From the NCBI RefSeq assembly GCF_040566555.1, contig NZ_JBEWYP010000004.1:124001-188000 (forward strand): 64,000 bases of DNA. The letters run 5' to 3'. The notes under the pieces are model-generated. The model did not search any database. It saw nothing but the letters and a program-made list of their open reading frames with translations, and was not told the origin of the DNA. The stretch's first letter is position 1; the number at the start of each line of letters is the position of its first letter. Source of the DNA: Sediminicola sp040566555 (GTDB lineage Bacteria > Bacteroidota > Bacteroidia > Flavobacteriales > Flavobacteriaceae). A program made the translations under genes and the position numbers. Positions 8,680 to 18,074 of the stretch are shown here, piece by piece.

Positions 8680-11229
8680 ATGCCAAAATTGGAACGAATA
8701 GAAGAGTTTAGGAAATCGGTCAATAATAAATTCAATATATACAACAGTCTATTTCTCAGTTTACCCTATAGAAATATAGAGAATGTAGGGATGTTGATTC
8801 CTTTGTTGATGCATCAAGCTGATGAGGGACTTAAATCGGGTAAAAATCCATTGGAGATCCTAGATGCTTTTTTTCAGAACTATGCAAAAATAGAATCGGA
8901 AAAGGAAAGGATCGATTTTATGTTCAGTATTATTCAATATGTGGAACGCCAAGTGGTTTTATACGATAGTGTGGAAGATGCCGCTTTTCCAAAGCTACAG
9001 GAGCATAGTAATTCATTGACGATAAAGGATTACGCCCAAATGGTGGAAAAAAATAAAAGTTGGGACGAAATATCTGAAAAATTGTCAACTTTTAGTGCGC
9101 GAATAGTATTGACTGCCCACCCTACACAGTTTTATACCCCGGCCGTTTTGGATATTATGGACAACCTCAGATCATTGATCGTGGATAATAAGATCAATGA
9201 GATAGATGTTACCCTTCAGCAGTTGGGACTTACCTCCTTATTAAATGCCAAAAAGCCAACTCCTTTGGTAGAGGCGAAAAATATCATCCATATATTAAGG
9301 AATGTGTATTACAATGCCATAGGCGAACTATATTCCTATATAAAGGAACATATACAAAAGGAAGACTTTAATAACCATAACATAATGAAGTTGGGATTCT
9401 GGCCTGGGGGAGATAGGGATGGTAACCCTTTTGTAACGGCTTCCATGACCAACCAGGTAGCTGATGAACTTAGGACTACCTTAATGAAATGCTATTACCA
9501 TGACATAAAGGCTCTGCAACAAAAATTGAGTTTCTCAGATTTGCAGGAGCTGCTCAACGAGTTGAGGGATAAGCTATATGTTACCATGTTCAATGTTAAA
9601 AAGGTAATGGGGTATGAAGAAATCATCGGGCCGCTTTTACAAATTCGGGAAATATTAATCAGGGAGTACAATTCATTGTACCTAAAGGATTTGGATCAGC
9701 TTATCGATAAGGTCAAAATATTCAAAACACATTTCGCGACCTTGGATATAAGGCAGGACCATAGTGTTCATAAGAATACCGTAGAAGCTATTTTAAAGCA
9801 ACAAGGAGTCATCACGGAAAACCTGGAAGAGTTGAGTGAAGCTGAACTTGTAGATAACTTATTGCACAAAAATTTTAAACTGCAACATGAGAATTTTGAG
9901 GATGATCTTGTGAGGGATACCATAGAGAATATAGCCCAATTAAAAAATATCCAAAGTAAAAATGGGGAGGAAGGTTGCAATAGGTACGCGATAAGCAATT
10001 CCGAGGATATCTATTCCGTACTTTTCGTTTATGGGCTATTAAGATGGTGCGGGGATTGGGAAGAAGGTAAAATACCTTTCGATATTGTGCCCTTGTTTGA
10101 AACCATGAATGGAATGGCGACCTCAGAAAATACTATGAACGGGGTGTTCGATTTGCCTGAATATAAGGCCCATGTTAGATTTAGGGATAATAAACAGACC
10201 ATCATGCTTGGCTTTTCTGACGGTACCAAAGATGGAGGCTATGTAAAGGCCAACTGGTCTATCTTTAAAACCAAGGAAAATTTATCGGCCGTTTGCGGAC
10301 AAAGGGATATTAAGGCTATATTTTTTGACGGTCGTGGTGGACCACCGGCGCGTGGAGGCGGGAAAACGCATCGTTTTTATGCTGCACAAACCAAGAATAT
10401 TGCCAATAATGAAATCCAGCTGACCATTCAAGGTCAGACCATTACCAGCAACTATGGGACAAAGGACCTATTTATGCACAACTGTGAACAATTGCTCACC
10501 GCAGGTCTGTCCAATGATCTGTTTGGGAAAGAAAACTCTATATCCAAAGAGATGAGGCAATTGATGGAGGAATTGTCTGAGCTTAGTTTTGCCAAATATG
10601 ACGCCCTTAAACACCACGATAAGTTTATGCCCTACTTGGAGGAAAAAAGCACCTTAAAGTATTATAACAAAGCCAACATAGGGAGTAGACCTGGGAAAAG
10701 AGGGAACAAGGCGAAACTGGAACTAACCGATCTTAGAGCCATATCCTTTGTGGGCTCATGGAGCCAATTAAAACAAAATGTACCTGGATATTTTGGTATA
10801 GGTACTGCTATAAAAATCTTAAAGGATAAAGGGCAACTTAATGAGATGAAAAGACTCTTTCAGGAAGTTCCTTTTTTCAAGGCACTTATGCTGAACAGTA
10901 TGATGGCATTATCTAAATGTTATTTTGAGCTGACAAGTTATATGAAGGATGATAAGGAATATGGCGAATTTTGGAATATACTATATGATGAGTATTTGCT
11001 GTCTAAAGAAATGCTTCTTTTGATTTCTGATTTCAAGATACTAATGGAAGAAGAGGCCGTATCAAGGGAATCAATAAAAATTAGGGAAGCTATCGTGTTG
11101 CCATTATTGGTAATTCAACAATATGCACTTCAAAAAATTGGTCAAGGATCAGACCATTTAGAATTGTATGAGAAGATAGTGACAAGGTCCCTGTATGGAA
11201 ACATTAATGCAAGTAGAAACTCGGCATAA
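8680..11229 (+). CDS. ppc: Phosphoenolpyruvate carboxylase
   Basis: Converts phosphoenolpyruvate and bicarbonate to oxaloacetate, refilling the TCA cycle. All landmark motifs are present in order: LTAHPTQ with catalytic His147, GFWPGGDRDGNPFVT for PEP binding, FFDGRGGPPARGGG (the family's FHGRGG loop), IGSRPGKRG, and the C-terminal NINASRNSA, equivalent to the usual MRNTG end. At 849 aa it is slightly shorter than the E. coli enzyme (883 aa) and belongs to the divergent Bacteroidota branch. It has its own leader and is followed by a strong terminator, so it is probably a single-gene transcript. Confidence 0.96.
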   Translation: MPKLERIEEFRKSVNNKFNIYNSLFLSLPYRNIENVGMLIPLLMHQADEGLKSGKNPLEILDAFFQNYAKIESEKERIDFMFSIIQYVERQVVLYDSVEDAAFPKLQEHSNSLTIKDYAQMVEKNKSWDEISEKLSTFSARIVLTAHPTQFYTPAVLDIMDNLRSLIVDNKINEIDVTLQQLGLTSLLNAKKPTPLVEAKNIIHILRNVYYNAIGELYSYIKEHIQKEDFNNHNIMKLGFWPGGDRDGNPFVTASMTNQVADELRTTLMKCYYHDIKALQQKLSFSDLQELLNELRDKLYVTMFNVKKVMGYEEIIGPLLQIREILIREYNSLYLKDLDQLIDKVKIFKTHFATLDIRQDHSVHKNTVEAILKQQGVITENLEELSEAELVDNLLHKNFKLQHENFEDDLVRDTIENIAQLKNIQSKNGEEGCNRYAISNSEDIYSVLFVYGLLRWCGDWEEGKIPFDIVPLFETMNGMATSENTMNGVFDLPEYKAHVRFRDNKQTIMLGFSDGTKDGGYVKANWSIFKTKENLSAVCGQRDIKAIFFDGRGGPPARGGGKTHRFYAAQTKNIANNEIQLTIQGQTITSNYGTKDLFMHNCEQLLTAGLSNDLFGKENSISKEMRQLMEELSELSFAKYDALKHHDKFMPYLEEKSTLKYYNKANIGSRPGKRGNKAKLELTDLRAISFVGSWSQLKQNVPGYFGIGTAIKILKDKGQLNEMKRLFQEVPFFKALMLNSMMALSKCYFELTSYMKDDKEYGEFWNILYDEYLLSKEMLLLISDFKILMEEEAVSRESIKIREAIVLPLLVIQQYALQKIGQGSDHLELYEKIVTRSLYGNINASRNSA

Positions 11230-11262
11230 TAGAGTAGCATAAATTCCTGTACGTTCTTCATT

Positions 11263-11309
11263 AAAAGTGGGGGAAGAAAAACTATGTTTTTCCTTCCCCC
11301 ACTTTTTTT
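11263..11309 (+). terminator. Rho-independent terminator of ppc
   Basis: AAAAGTGGGGGAAG pairs with CTTCCCCCACTTTT in a long stem with a short A/T-rich loop, followed by a T run. It lies 34 bp after the ppc stop codon. Confidence 0.9.
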
Positions 11310-11575
11310 GTATTAAATACATTTAATAATAACACAATTCATAATTAAGTACTGCGTTATTATAATTCAGTTTTAGGAAAGATAGGAATTCTTCTGACAT
11401 ACAAATATGTGTATTTTACAACAAAACCCTTATAATTTGCAATATTTAGTGTGTAATTGAAGTTTAATGCGTTATGTTTATGTAATCAATTACTTACAGA
11501 TAGTTTTAGTTTTAGTGGCAAAAATAAAATTAGTAATGATTTTTTACCCTTAGTTCCCCCTAATAGTAGTAAAAT
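11310..11575. other. AT-rich intergenic region upstream of the hybrid kinase
   Basis: 266 bp, very AT-rich, no open frame of note on either strand. It must hold the promoter of the hybrid kinase at 11576; I could not pick a convincing TTTG...TAnnTTTG pair. Confidence 0.3.
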
Positions 11576-13636
11576 ATGTCATTTAAATTTTCGAAGAAAG
11601 AATTAATATATCCCCTTTTGGTTTTTATGACCTTGATGGTTGTTGTCGTGGCTTTATGGAACAAAACCCTGAAGACACAAGAATCATTATTGCAAAATGA
11701 GATTCAAACTTCCGGCCATCTTAGATCACAAGAATTTTATCATTCCATTGATAACAATATAAAGGCGTTGGAGAATCTTAAGCAGCGCATTGAAATGACC
11801 AATGGAGGTTACTTTCAGTATTGGGAAGAGGATGCACAACTAATTTTAGATCAAAATCCTTCTTTTAAATTTGTGGAGTGGATAGACAGTTCCATGGTCA
11901 TTAGAAAGATTACCCCTTTAAAAGGTAATGAAGCAGTTGTAGGACTAGACATTTCAAAATTATATAGGGCAGATGAATGGAGGGAACATAGCCAGAACAG
12001 CAAAACCAATATCACTTCGTGGGTCAGTTTGACCCAAGGCGGAAATGCGTTTTTGGTAGATGTACCCGTTTATTTTGAAGGAAGACTTCAAGGTACCATT
12101 ACTGCTGGTATGGATTTTACCAATCCGTTCAATCAATTGGCTACGGATTTGGATGCCTATGCCGTTGAAATCAAAGATGAGACAGGAACAACGTTTTATG
12201 CTTATAATGATCCTAAAGCATCAGAGTTCGATAATAGGTATTTATACAGCACTTCCTTTATGGTCGATACCCTTGATTTGCAAAGATGGAGTTTCACTCT
12301 TATGCCAAAGCAAGTTGATATGTTGGCAGACAGGAAGGAAACTATGTTCATAGCGTTTGTCTTTGGTATGTTGTTGTCTGTACTGACCAGTTCGCTTATG
12401 TATTTTTACAGGGCATCCCGAACCGAAAACAAACGGTATAAGGAATCCATTTTAAAACTTAGGAAATTAAATAAAGATCTTAAAAAAGAGCAATTAAAGG
12501 CCCATAAAGCCAATAGGGCGAAAACGGAATTTGTGTCGAATATGAGCCATGAGATCAGGACGCCTTTAAATGCTATTTTAGGTTTTATAGAGGTGTTAAA
12601 AGCATCCAACATACAGAAATCTCTAAAGGAATATCTCTCTTTAATGGATATATCATCTAAAAAATTGTTGCTTTTGGTTGATGATATTTTGGAGATAGAC
12701 AAGATTGAATCCGGGAAAAGTACATTTAAAAATGAACCTTTTTCGCCTTCTGATGAAATCGCCAATATCATTAGCATCTATAAACCAAGTATAGAGCAAA
12801 AAGGTCTCTATCTTCATTTGGATGCACCAGAAAGTAATATTTGTGGAATTGGTGATATGGGGAAATTTGGACAGATCATTACCAACCTCTTACGGAACTC
12901 CTTGAAATTCACAGAAAATGGCGGTATCCATATAGCTTACCGGGAACGAGTATCTGAAAACCATCTTTTGGTAGATCTAGTGATCAAGGATACCGGAATT
13001 GGGATACCTAAAAATAAAATGAAAACCATTTTTGATCGGTTCACCCAGGTAGACTCAGGCATCACCAAAAAACATGAAGGCAGTGGCCTTGGACTCTATA
13101 TTACCTATCATTTGGTTAAATTGATGGGTGGCCATATTGAAGTGGAAAGTTCTAGGAATAACGGTACGGAGTTTCAAGTTAAGCTACAATTCCCCTTAGT
13201 GCAATGCAAACAGGAAGAACAAAAGGTAATAGACCTAACCTCTGACAAGGATGTAGATTTAGAGAGTGCTTCAGTTTTGATAGTAGATGATAATAAGATC
13301 AACGTCATTGTTCTTAAAAAAGCATTGGAAACAATGGGAATAAAAGCCCAATGGGTTTCCGATGGGGAACAGGCCGTGGAAGAGGTACAAAAAAATATGT
13401 ACGACTTGGTGTTTATGGACATTCACATGCCCGTAATGGATGGTTTGGAGGCTACCAAGGTGATCAGAGAGACCAACAAGGATCTCGTGATCATGGGCTT
13501 TTCTGCCGATGTTACACGCGAGACGATAGAAGCTGCCTTAGAAGTAGGAATGAACGATTATTTTACCAAACCTATCTCCATGGACAAATTGCGTCAACAT
13601 TTATCCACATATCTAGTCAACTCAAAAGTATCCTAA
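11576..13636 (+). CDS. Membrane hybrid histidine kinase with C-terminal receiver domain
   Basis: Sensor kinase of 686 aa. Order: TM1 about residues 10-28, a periplasmic sensor of about 230 residues resembling CHASE/Cache domains (PSFKFVEWIDSSMVIRKI), TM2 about 262-284 (FIAFVFGMLLSVLTSS), a coiled-coil linker, HisKA with phospho-acceptor His325 in NMSHEIRTPLNAILGF, an HATPase_c domain with DTGIGIP and GSGLGLYI, and a receiver with DD in LIVDDN and phospho-acceptor Asp615 in VFMDIHMPVMDG. There is no HPt domain or partner regulator next door, so the phosphorelay must continue elsewhere; the HPt gene at 27174 is one candidate in this window, which is only a guess. The signal sensed is unknown. 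Confidence 0.93.
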   Translation: MSFKFSKKELIYPLLVFMTLMVVVVALWNKTLKTQESLLQNEIQTSGHLRSQEFYHSIDNNIKALENLKQRIEMTNGGYFQYWEEDAQLILDQNPSFKFVEWIDSSMVIRKITPLKGNEAVVGLDISKLYRADEWREHSQNSKTNITSWVSLTQGGNAFLVDVPVYFEGRLQGTITAGMDFTNPFNQLATDLDAYAVEIKDETGTTFYAYNDPKASEFDNRYLYSTSFMVDTLDLQRWSFTLMPKQVDMLADRKETMFIAFVFGMLLSVLTSSLMYFYRASRTENKRYKESILKLRKLNKDLKKEQLKAHKANRAKTEFVSNMSHEIRTPLNAILGFIEVLKASNIQKSLKEYLSLMDISSKKLLLLVDDILEIDKIESGKSTFKNEPFSPSDEIANIISIYKPSIEQKGLYLHLDAPESNICGIGDMGKFGQIITNLLRNSLKFTENGGIHIAYRERVSENHLLVDLVIKDTGIGIPKNKMKTIFDRFTQVDSGITKKHEGSGLGLYITYHLVKLMGGHIEVESSRNNGTEFQVKLQFPLVQCKQEEQKVIDLTSDKDVDLESASVLIVDDNKINVIVLKKALETMGIKAQWVSDGEQAVEEVQKNMYDLVFMDIHMPVMDGLEATKVIRETNKDLVIMGFSADVTRETIEAALEVGMNDYFTKPISMDKLRQHLSTYLVNSKVS

Positions 13637-13639
13637 TAA

Positions 13640-14818
13640 TTACTGAAAAGCCTGAATTCCCGTGATGTCCGCTCCAGTAATAAGAAGATGAATATCATGG
13701 GTGCCTTCATAAGTGATTACACTTTCCAGGTTCATCATGTGTCTCATAATACTGTATTCGCCGGAAATTCCCATTCCCCCTAATATCTGTCTTGCTTCGC
13801 GGGCTATTTTTATTGCCATTTCCACATTATTGCGCTTGGCCATAGAAATTTGAGCAGTTGTAGCTTTTCCTTGATTTTTCAATTGTCCCAATCTAAAGGC
13901 CAATAATTGTGCCTTAGTGATTTCAGTGATCATCTCAGCCAATTTCTTCTGCTGTAATTGTGTGGCTGCAATGGGCTTGCCAAATTGAATGCGCTCTTTG
14001 GCATATCTAAGGGCCGTATCGTAACAGTCCATAGCAGCTCCAATGGCGCCCCAAGCAATTCCATAACGTGCAGAATCCAAACAACCTAGGGGAGCCCCAA
14101 GACCGTTTTTGCCAGGTAATAGATTTTCTTTTGGAACTTTAACATTGTCAAAAATAAGTTCTCCGGTCGCCGAAGCCCTTAAAGACCATTTGTTATGGGT
14201 TTCTGGGGTAGTAAAACCTTCCATACCACGTTCAACGATTAGACCGTGAATTCGTCCTTCTTCATTTTTTGCCCATACCACTGCAATATCCGCAAAGGGA
14301 GAATTGGAGATCCATAGCTTGGCACCGTTCAAAAGATAATGGTCGCCCATATCCTTAAATTTGGTTTCCATACCTCCAGGGTTAGAACCATGGTTGGGCT
14401 CGGTAAGTCCAAAACAGCCCATAAACTCACCAGTTGCCAATTTAGGCAGGTATTTTTTTCGCTGTTCCTCAGTTCCATAGGTATATATAGGATACATCAC
14501 CAGGGAAGATTGCACGGAAGCTGTAGATCTAACACCGCTATCTCCTCTTTCAATTTCCTGCATAATAAGACCATAACTAATCTGATCCAGACCTGCGCCT
14601 CCATATTCATGAGGAATATAAGGCCCAAAAGCACCAATTTCTGCCAGGCCGCCAATGATCTGTTTTGGGAACTCCGCTTTTTGTGCGTATTCTTCTATAA
14701 TCGGAGATACATCTCGCTTTACCCATTGTCGGGCAGCATCGCGCACCAATTTATGTTCTTCTGATAATAGATCATCTAGATTGTAATAATCGGGAGCTTC
14801 AAACAAATCTGGCTTCAT
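13640..14818 (-). CDS. Acyl-CoA dehydrogenase, glutaryl-CoA dehydrogenase type
   Basis: FAD enzyme of the acyl-CoA dehydrogenase superfamily (392 aa from ATG 14818). The sequence follows the glutaryl-CoA dehydrogenase pattern: DLLSEEHKLVRDAARQWV at the start, GCFGLTEPNHGSNPGGMET, LGCLDSARYGIAWGA, and the catalytic base Glu371 in ITYEGTHDIH. Glutaryl-CoA dehydrogenase oxidises and decarboxylates glutaryl-CoA to crotonyl-CoA in lysine and tryptophan breakdown. A TTG codon at 14839 could extend the frame by seven residues, but the ATG start matches where family members begin. It converges on the hybrid kinase with a 3-bp gap. Confidence 0.88.
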   Translation of the reverse strand: MKPDLFEAPDYYNLDDLLSEEHKLVRDAARQWVKRDVSPIIEEYAQKAEFPKQIIGGLAEIGAFGPYIPHEYGGAGLDQISYGLIMQEIERGDSGVRSTASVQSSLVMYPIYTYGTEEQRKKYLPKLATGEFMGCFGLTEPNHGSNPGGMETKFKDMGDHYLLNGAKLWISNSPFADIAVVWAKNEEGRIHGLIVERGMEGFTTPETHNKWSLRASATGELIFDNVKVPKENLLPGKNGLGAPLGCLDSARYGIAWGAIGAAMDCYDTALRYAKERIQFGKPIAATQLQQKKLAEMITEITKAQLLAFRLGQLKNQGKATTAQISMAKRNNVEMAIKIAREARQILGGMGISGEYSIMRHMMNLESVITYEGTHDIHLLITGADITGIQAFQ

Positions 14819-14905
14819 ATAGGCTTTTATTTGTCTCAAAGATAATTAAAAGGAATATAACATAACAAGGCTCCGGTGTTACATTATTTGTTTCCCAGTG
14901 TTTAT

Positions 14906-16009
14906 TTAGGATACTTGTTTATTGTCATTTAGAAATCTTGCCAATAGGCGGTGGAAATGATGAACGCCTTTTTCCCTAGTAGGTGAAAAACGCCCTGCTT
15001 GATAGAATTTTGAGCATACTCCTTTTTGGACGCCTTCTACCACCTCTTCATCCTCCAATTCTACCTTGTCCAACCCAGAACCGGCTCCTTTGTCCAATTT
15101 ATTTTCGTCATATACGTAGGAATAAAATGAAACTTTCGTACGCTTTAATCCCAATGGGTGAACTATGTTCACCGAGAGACCCCAGGGGTAGAAATTAAAC
15201 ATCATATTGGGAAAGACCCAGAAGTAATAGGCCGCAATGTCCTTTCCGTGGTCGATATGGTTTTCCGGAAATTCAAAGATTTCTTCAGAACCTTGGGAAT
15301 ATCCTATTTGTAGGTTTACATGATCAAATAACAATGTATCGTAATTGCTATAATCTAATACCTCGTTTAGGTCATTATGGACAAAAGGAATGTGAAAGCC
15401 TTCCAAAAAGTTATCGCAATAAAGTGCCCAATGTGCATTGATCATATATTCTTTGGAGCGGCTTTCATCTAATTTAAACTTATTCAAGGGTAAAAACCCT
15501 ATTCGCTCATTCATGGTTTCCAAAACTGGATCAATATCAAATGCTGGGTTAAGGCCCATAAACAAAAAAGGGCCCCAATGCCGCAATGGGAACTTATGAA
15601 GGTTGTCACAGGGCTTAGGAAAATCTTTGGTCTCTTTAAATTCGGGCATATGTTCCATGGTGCCGTCCAACTGAAATCTTCGTCCATGATAACCACAAAT
15701 TAATTTTTTTGCTTTCGAATTTTCGGGCACCACCAAATTCCCTCTATGTGTACAAACATTGGTAAGGCAATGAATAGTATTCTCCTGGTCCTTTGTTAGT
15801 ACTACAGGTTCAGTCAAATAACCATCCAAAAGTGTAAAAGGATATTGCTGTTGAGGTAGAGCCACTAAATTTTCGTGTCCGATCCATTGCCAAGATTTAT
15901 AAAATATAGCATGTTTAATAGCTTCAAAAATATCTATGTCTCTATAAAAGGATGCAGGTAAAGTAGTTGCCTTGGATATATCCGAATCAATATTGAATTT
16001 CTGCATCAT
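14906..16009 (-). CDS. Aromatic-ring-hydroxylating / Rieske non-heme iron oxygenase alpha subunit
   Basis: 367-residue oxygenase large subunit. The Rieske [2Fe-2S] site is complete: Cys86 and His88 in NVCTHRG, and Cys105 and His108 in ICGYHG. The catalytic domain shows the mononuclear iron motif in CDNFLEGFHIPFVH, with the His residues and a preceding Asp. The overall look is closest to choline/betaine/carnitine-type monooxygenases rather than classical naphthalene dioxygenases. No reductase or ferredoxin partner lies beside it, so electron supply must come from elsewhere. It is 87 bp upstream of the acyl-CoA dehydrogenase and may be co-transcribed. Two consecutive ATG codons (16009, 16006) are possible starts. 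Confidence 0.85.
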   Translation of the reverse strand: MMQKFNIDSDISKATTLPASFYRDIDIFEAIKHAIFYKSWQWIGHENLVALPQQQYPFTLLDGYLTEPVVLTKDQENTIHCLTNVCTHRGNLVVPENSKAKKLICGYHGRRFQLDGTMEHMPEFKETKDFPKPCDNLHKFPLRHWGPFLFMGLNPAFDIDPVLETMNERIGFLPLNKFKLDESRSKEYMINAHWALYCDNFLEGFHIPFVHNDLNEVLDYSNYDTLLFDHVNLQIGYSQGSEEIFEFPENHIDHGKDIAAYYFWVFPNMMFNFYPWGLSVNIVHPLGLKRTKVSFYSYVYDENKLDKGAGSGLDKVELEDEEVVEGVQKGVCSKFYQAGRFSPTREKGVHHFHRLLARFLNDNKQVS

Positions 16010-16109
16010 GATAAATTTAATTGTTCCTTGGAATGGTGTTTCCTTTCAAATTTAATTAATAATTCGTGATACATTTATTAATAAGGCTGAAGCTCTGGTT
16101 AAAAATAAA

Positions 16110-16346
16110 TTAGGTTTCTGGACGACCGCCTCTTTGGAAATTGGTCATATGATAGGTGCCTGTGTTTTCTAATGCCTTCAGCATTGGCAGCATATGGGTA
16201 AGGATGGCACTTTTCTGCTTGTGATGCTTCAATTTTGACCAATTTTTGGAGTGATACATTATCGAATGGGCAAAGAAAGAAGAATGTCGGAACCCAAACT
16301 GCAGAAGTCGACTTATAAAAAGTACGATGTGCCTATTTTGGGACAA
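16110..16346 (-). pseudogene. Possible gene remnant, unidentified C-terminal fragment
   Basis: Minus-strand frame of 78 codons ending at 16110. Only the last 50 residues look like real protein (WSKLKHHKQKSAILTHMLP, then TYHMTNFQRGGRPE); the first 25 overlap a different coding remnant on the other strand and look random. The likely interpretation is the surviving C-terminus of a lost gene. I do not recognise its family. Alternatively it is a short uncharacterised gene. Confidence 0.35.
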
Positions 16347-16430
16347 ATCGCGGCTCCCGGAACGGTAGAGGGAGGCATGCCTACTTGTTTGGCAAGACCA
16401 TTAAGCAGACGCTTATATGTTACATTTTAA
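16266..16430 (+). pseudogene. Remnant of a dimethylarginine dimethylaminohydrolase / amidinotransferase-like gene
   Basis: The plus strand encodes GKERRMSEPKLQ and then YDVPILGQIAAPGTVEGG, which matches from memory the middle of the DDAH/arginine deiminase-like family, where GTVEGGD is a hallmark. The hallmark Asp is missing: the frame moves into unrelated sequence right after GG at 16376 and stops at 16430. A stop at 16236 lies upstream, and the N-terminal and catalytic parts are absent. This is therefore a fragment, oriented opposite to its neighbours and overlapping the 3' end of trmN6. Confidence 0.5.
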
Positions 16431-17133
16431 GGTAGAAATTTTTGGTGAGCTCAATATATTCATCAGTGTACTCATGGCGTTCTTTCTCTATGGTCAATTC
16501 GCTTATGTTCATATGATTTTTAGAGAAACTAAATTCCAATAGACTGCGCTTTATATCCGCGGTTGGGTTTCCTTTTACCCGCGTGACCCTATTGGGAAAA
16601 AGATTGAAACTAGAGGCAATTTTTATGAAGGTTTCTTCTTCTTTAAATGGAATGATCGTAGAGAACACCCCTTCATCCTCCAGTAATTTGCTGACGCCAT
16701 CCAGTAATTCTTCAAAGGGTAAAGAGCTGTTTTGGCGGGCCATATCACGGGCCTCATTGCCACTCGGAACCTCTTCACTATAAAAAGGAGGGTTGGAAAT
16801 TATCAGATCATACTTTTCATCCAATTCATCTACAAATTCATCCAAACCTGCGTGATAACAATAAAGTCGATCTGCCCAGGGAGAACGTTCAAAGTTTTCT
16901 ACACTCTGTTCATAGGCGTCCCCGTCAATTTCAATGGCATCAATCATATCGGCATCGCTGCGTTGGGCCAACATTAAAGCAATAAGTCCAGTACCCGAAC
17001 CGATATCCAAAATAGCGAAAGGCCTTTTGTCAATACTGCTCCATGCCCCAAGAAGAACGCCATCGGTACCTATCTTCATAGCGCATTGATCTTGGTGTAC
17101 AGAGAATTGTTTAAACTGAAAGGGTTTACTCAT
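16420..17133 (-). CDS. trmN6: tRNA1(Val) (adenine(37)-N6)-methyltransferase
   Basis: SAM-dependent methyltransferase of the YfiC/TrmN6 family (237 aa) that methylates A37 of tRNA-Val. Visible motifs: the family N-terminus FQFKQFSVHQDQCAMKIGTD, motif I ILDIGSGTGLIALMLAQ, acidic motif II AIEIDGDAYEQS, and the adenine-N6 catalytic motif NPPFY after YDLIIS. Size matches E. coli YfiC (about 245 aa). It stands alone on the minus strand with a 239-bp gap upstream. Confidence 0.9.
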   Translation of the reverse strand: MSKPFQFKQFSVHQDQCAMKIGTDGVLLGAWSSIDKRPFAILDIGSGTGLIALMLAQRSDADMIDAIEIDGDAYEQSVENFERSPWADRLYCYHAGLDEFVDELDEKYDLIISNPPFYSEEVPSGNEARDMARQNSSLPFEELLDGVSKLLEDEGVFSTIIPFKEEETFIKIASSFNLFPNRVTRVKGNPTADIKRSLLEFSFSKNHMNISELTIEKERHEYTDEYIELTKNFYLKM

Positions 17134-17372
17134 ATAATTGGTGCTTGCCCTAGCCTAAAAGAGCTTCTTTTATGGCTTGGAGTGGTAATGTTCTGATTTA
17201 AAAAGGGAACTATTTAAACTTGTTTTCACCGCAAAGATAAGGAACAGCGCAGTGCTAAAATATGATAATTGTCGCTCTTTCAAACCGAGATTTGTGCTGT
17301 TTCCTAAGGCAAAATGATTCAATGGGGCTTTATGCTTATATCGCTAAAGCTAAAAATGGTTTTCCTTTGCAA

Positions 17373-17960
17373 TCATTTTCCATTGTAGTAGTTATTTTTA
17401 ATGGAGTCCATTTGGATTTTACCATCGGCAATGGCAGTTACTTTCGTCCATAGCTTGGGAGAAATCAGGGGTTGCAAAGGTTGGTCTATCATTGGGATCT
17501 TATGGAAGACCTCAATCAGTTTTTTGTCCCAGGTTTTATAGTATTTCAAGAGATCATCAGGATAGACTACCTTTCTTTCGGTGCCCTCGTCTGCGGCCTC
17601 AAATGGTTCTGGGATATTTAGATACCCATAATCATCCGTCAGCTGTTCCCCAACATGAATGTCTCTAATAGCGACCTCAAAATCATATGCGGTGGTTAGG
17701 CAATTGGAATTAAAACTATGGTTCACATAACGCGCATTGTCCCAGCACAGAATATATTTCCCTTGGTTGTCCCTAAAAGTATAGGTGTCCAATATGGATT
17801 GATATAAGGGGTCCATAGCCTTTAACTGATCTTGCGTAAATTCCCTATCCAATTTATCCAAAACCCAAGTAATGGTACCCGCTGGAATAAATTCGGTTGC
17901 TACTACGCCATAGCCTATTTCATTATTGATGAACCTGAGTTCTGTTTTAGGATGAATCAT
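17373..17960 (-). CDS. SET domain protein (protein-lysine methyltransferase-like)
   Basis: 195 residues made mostly of a SET domain: NEIGYGVVATEFIPAGT at the front, the pseudoknot motif YVNHSFNSNC (NHS and Cys), and the DDYGYLN segment, which replaces the usual ELTxDY. SET domains transfer methyl groups from SAM to lysines; bacterial versions of this type are common in Flavobacteria and their targets are unknown. It sits alone between trmN6 and rimM with gaps of more than 110 bp. Confidence 0.85.
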   Translation of the reverse strand: MIHPKTELRFINNEIGYGVVATEFIPAGTITWVLDKLDREFTQDQLKAMDPLYQSILDTYTFRDNQGKYILCWDNARYVNHSFNSNCLTTAYDFEVAIRDIHVGEQLTDDYGYLNIPEPFEAADEGTERKVVYPDDLLKYYKTWDKKLIEVFHKIPMIDQPLQPLISPKLWTKVTAIADGKIQMDSIKNNYYNGK

Positions 17961-18074
17961 TAGATGATAACAATTAGCCCATTAAAGGTAGTATAAAAGT
18001 AGTTGGATTTTGCTAATATTTTACAAGTGCAATCGGGGATATTGTAAAATGTATTTAGAGGGAATGGAATAGTA

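Noticed and set aside
17262..17453. Plus-strand frame of 63 codons between trmN6 and the SET gene
   Set aside because: It runs into the SET gene in antisense, has no family features and a random composition.
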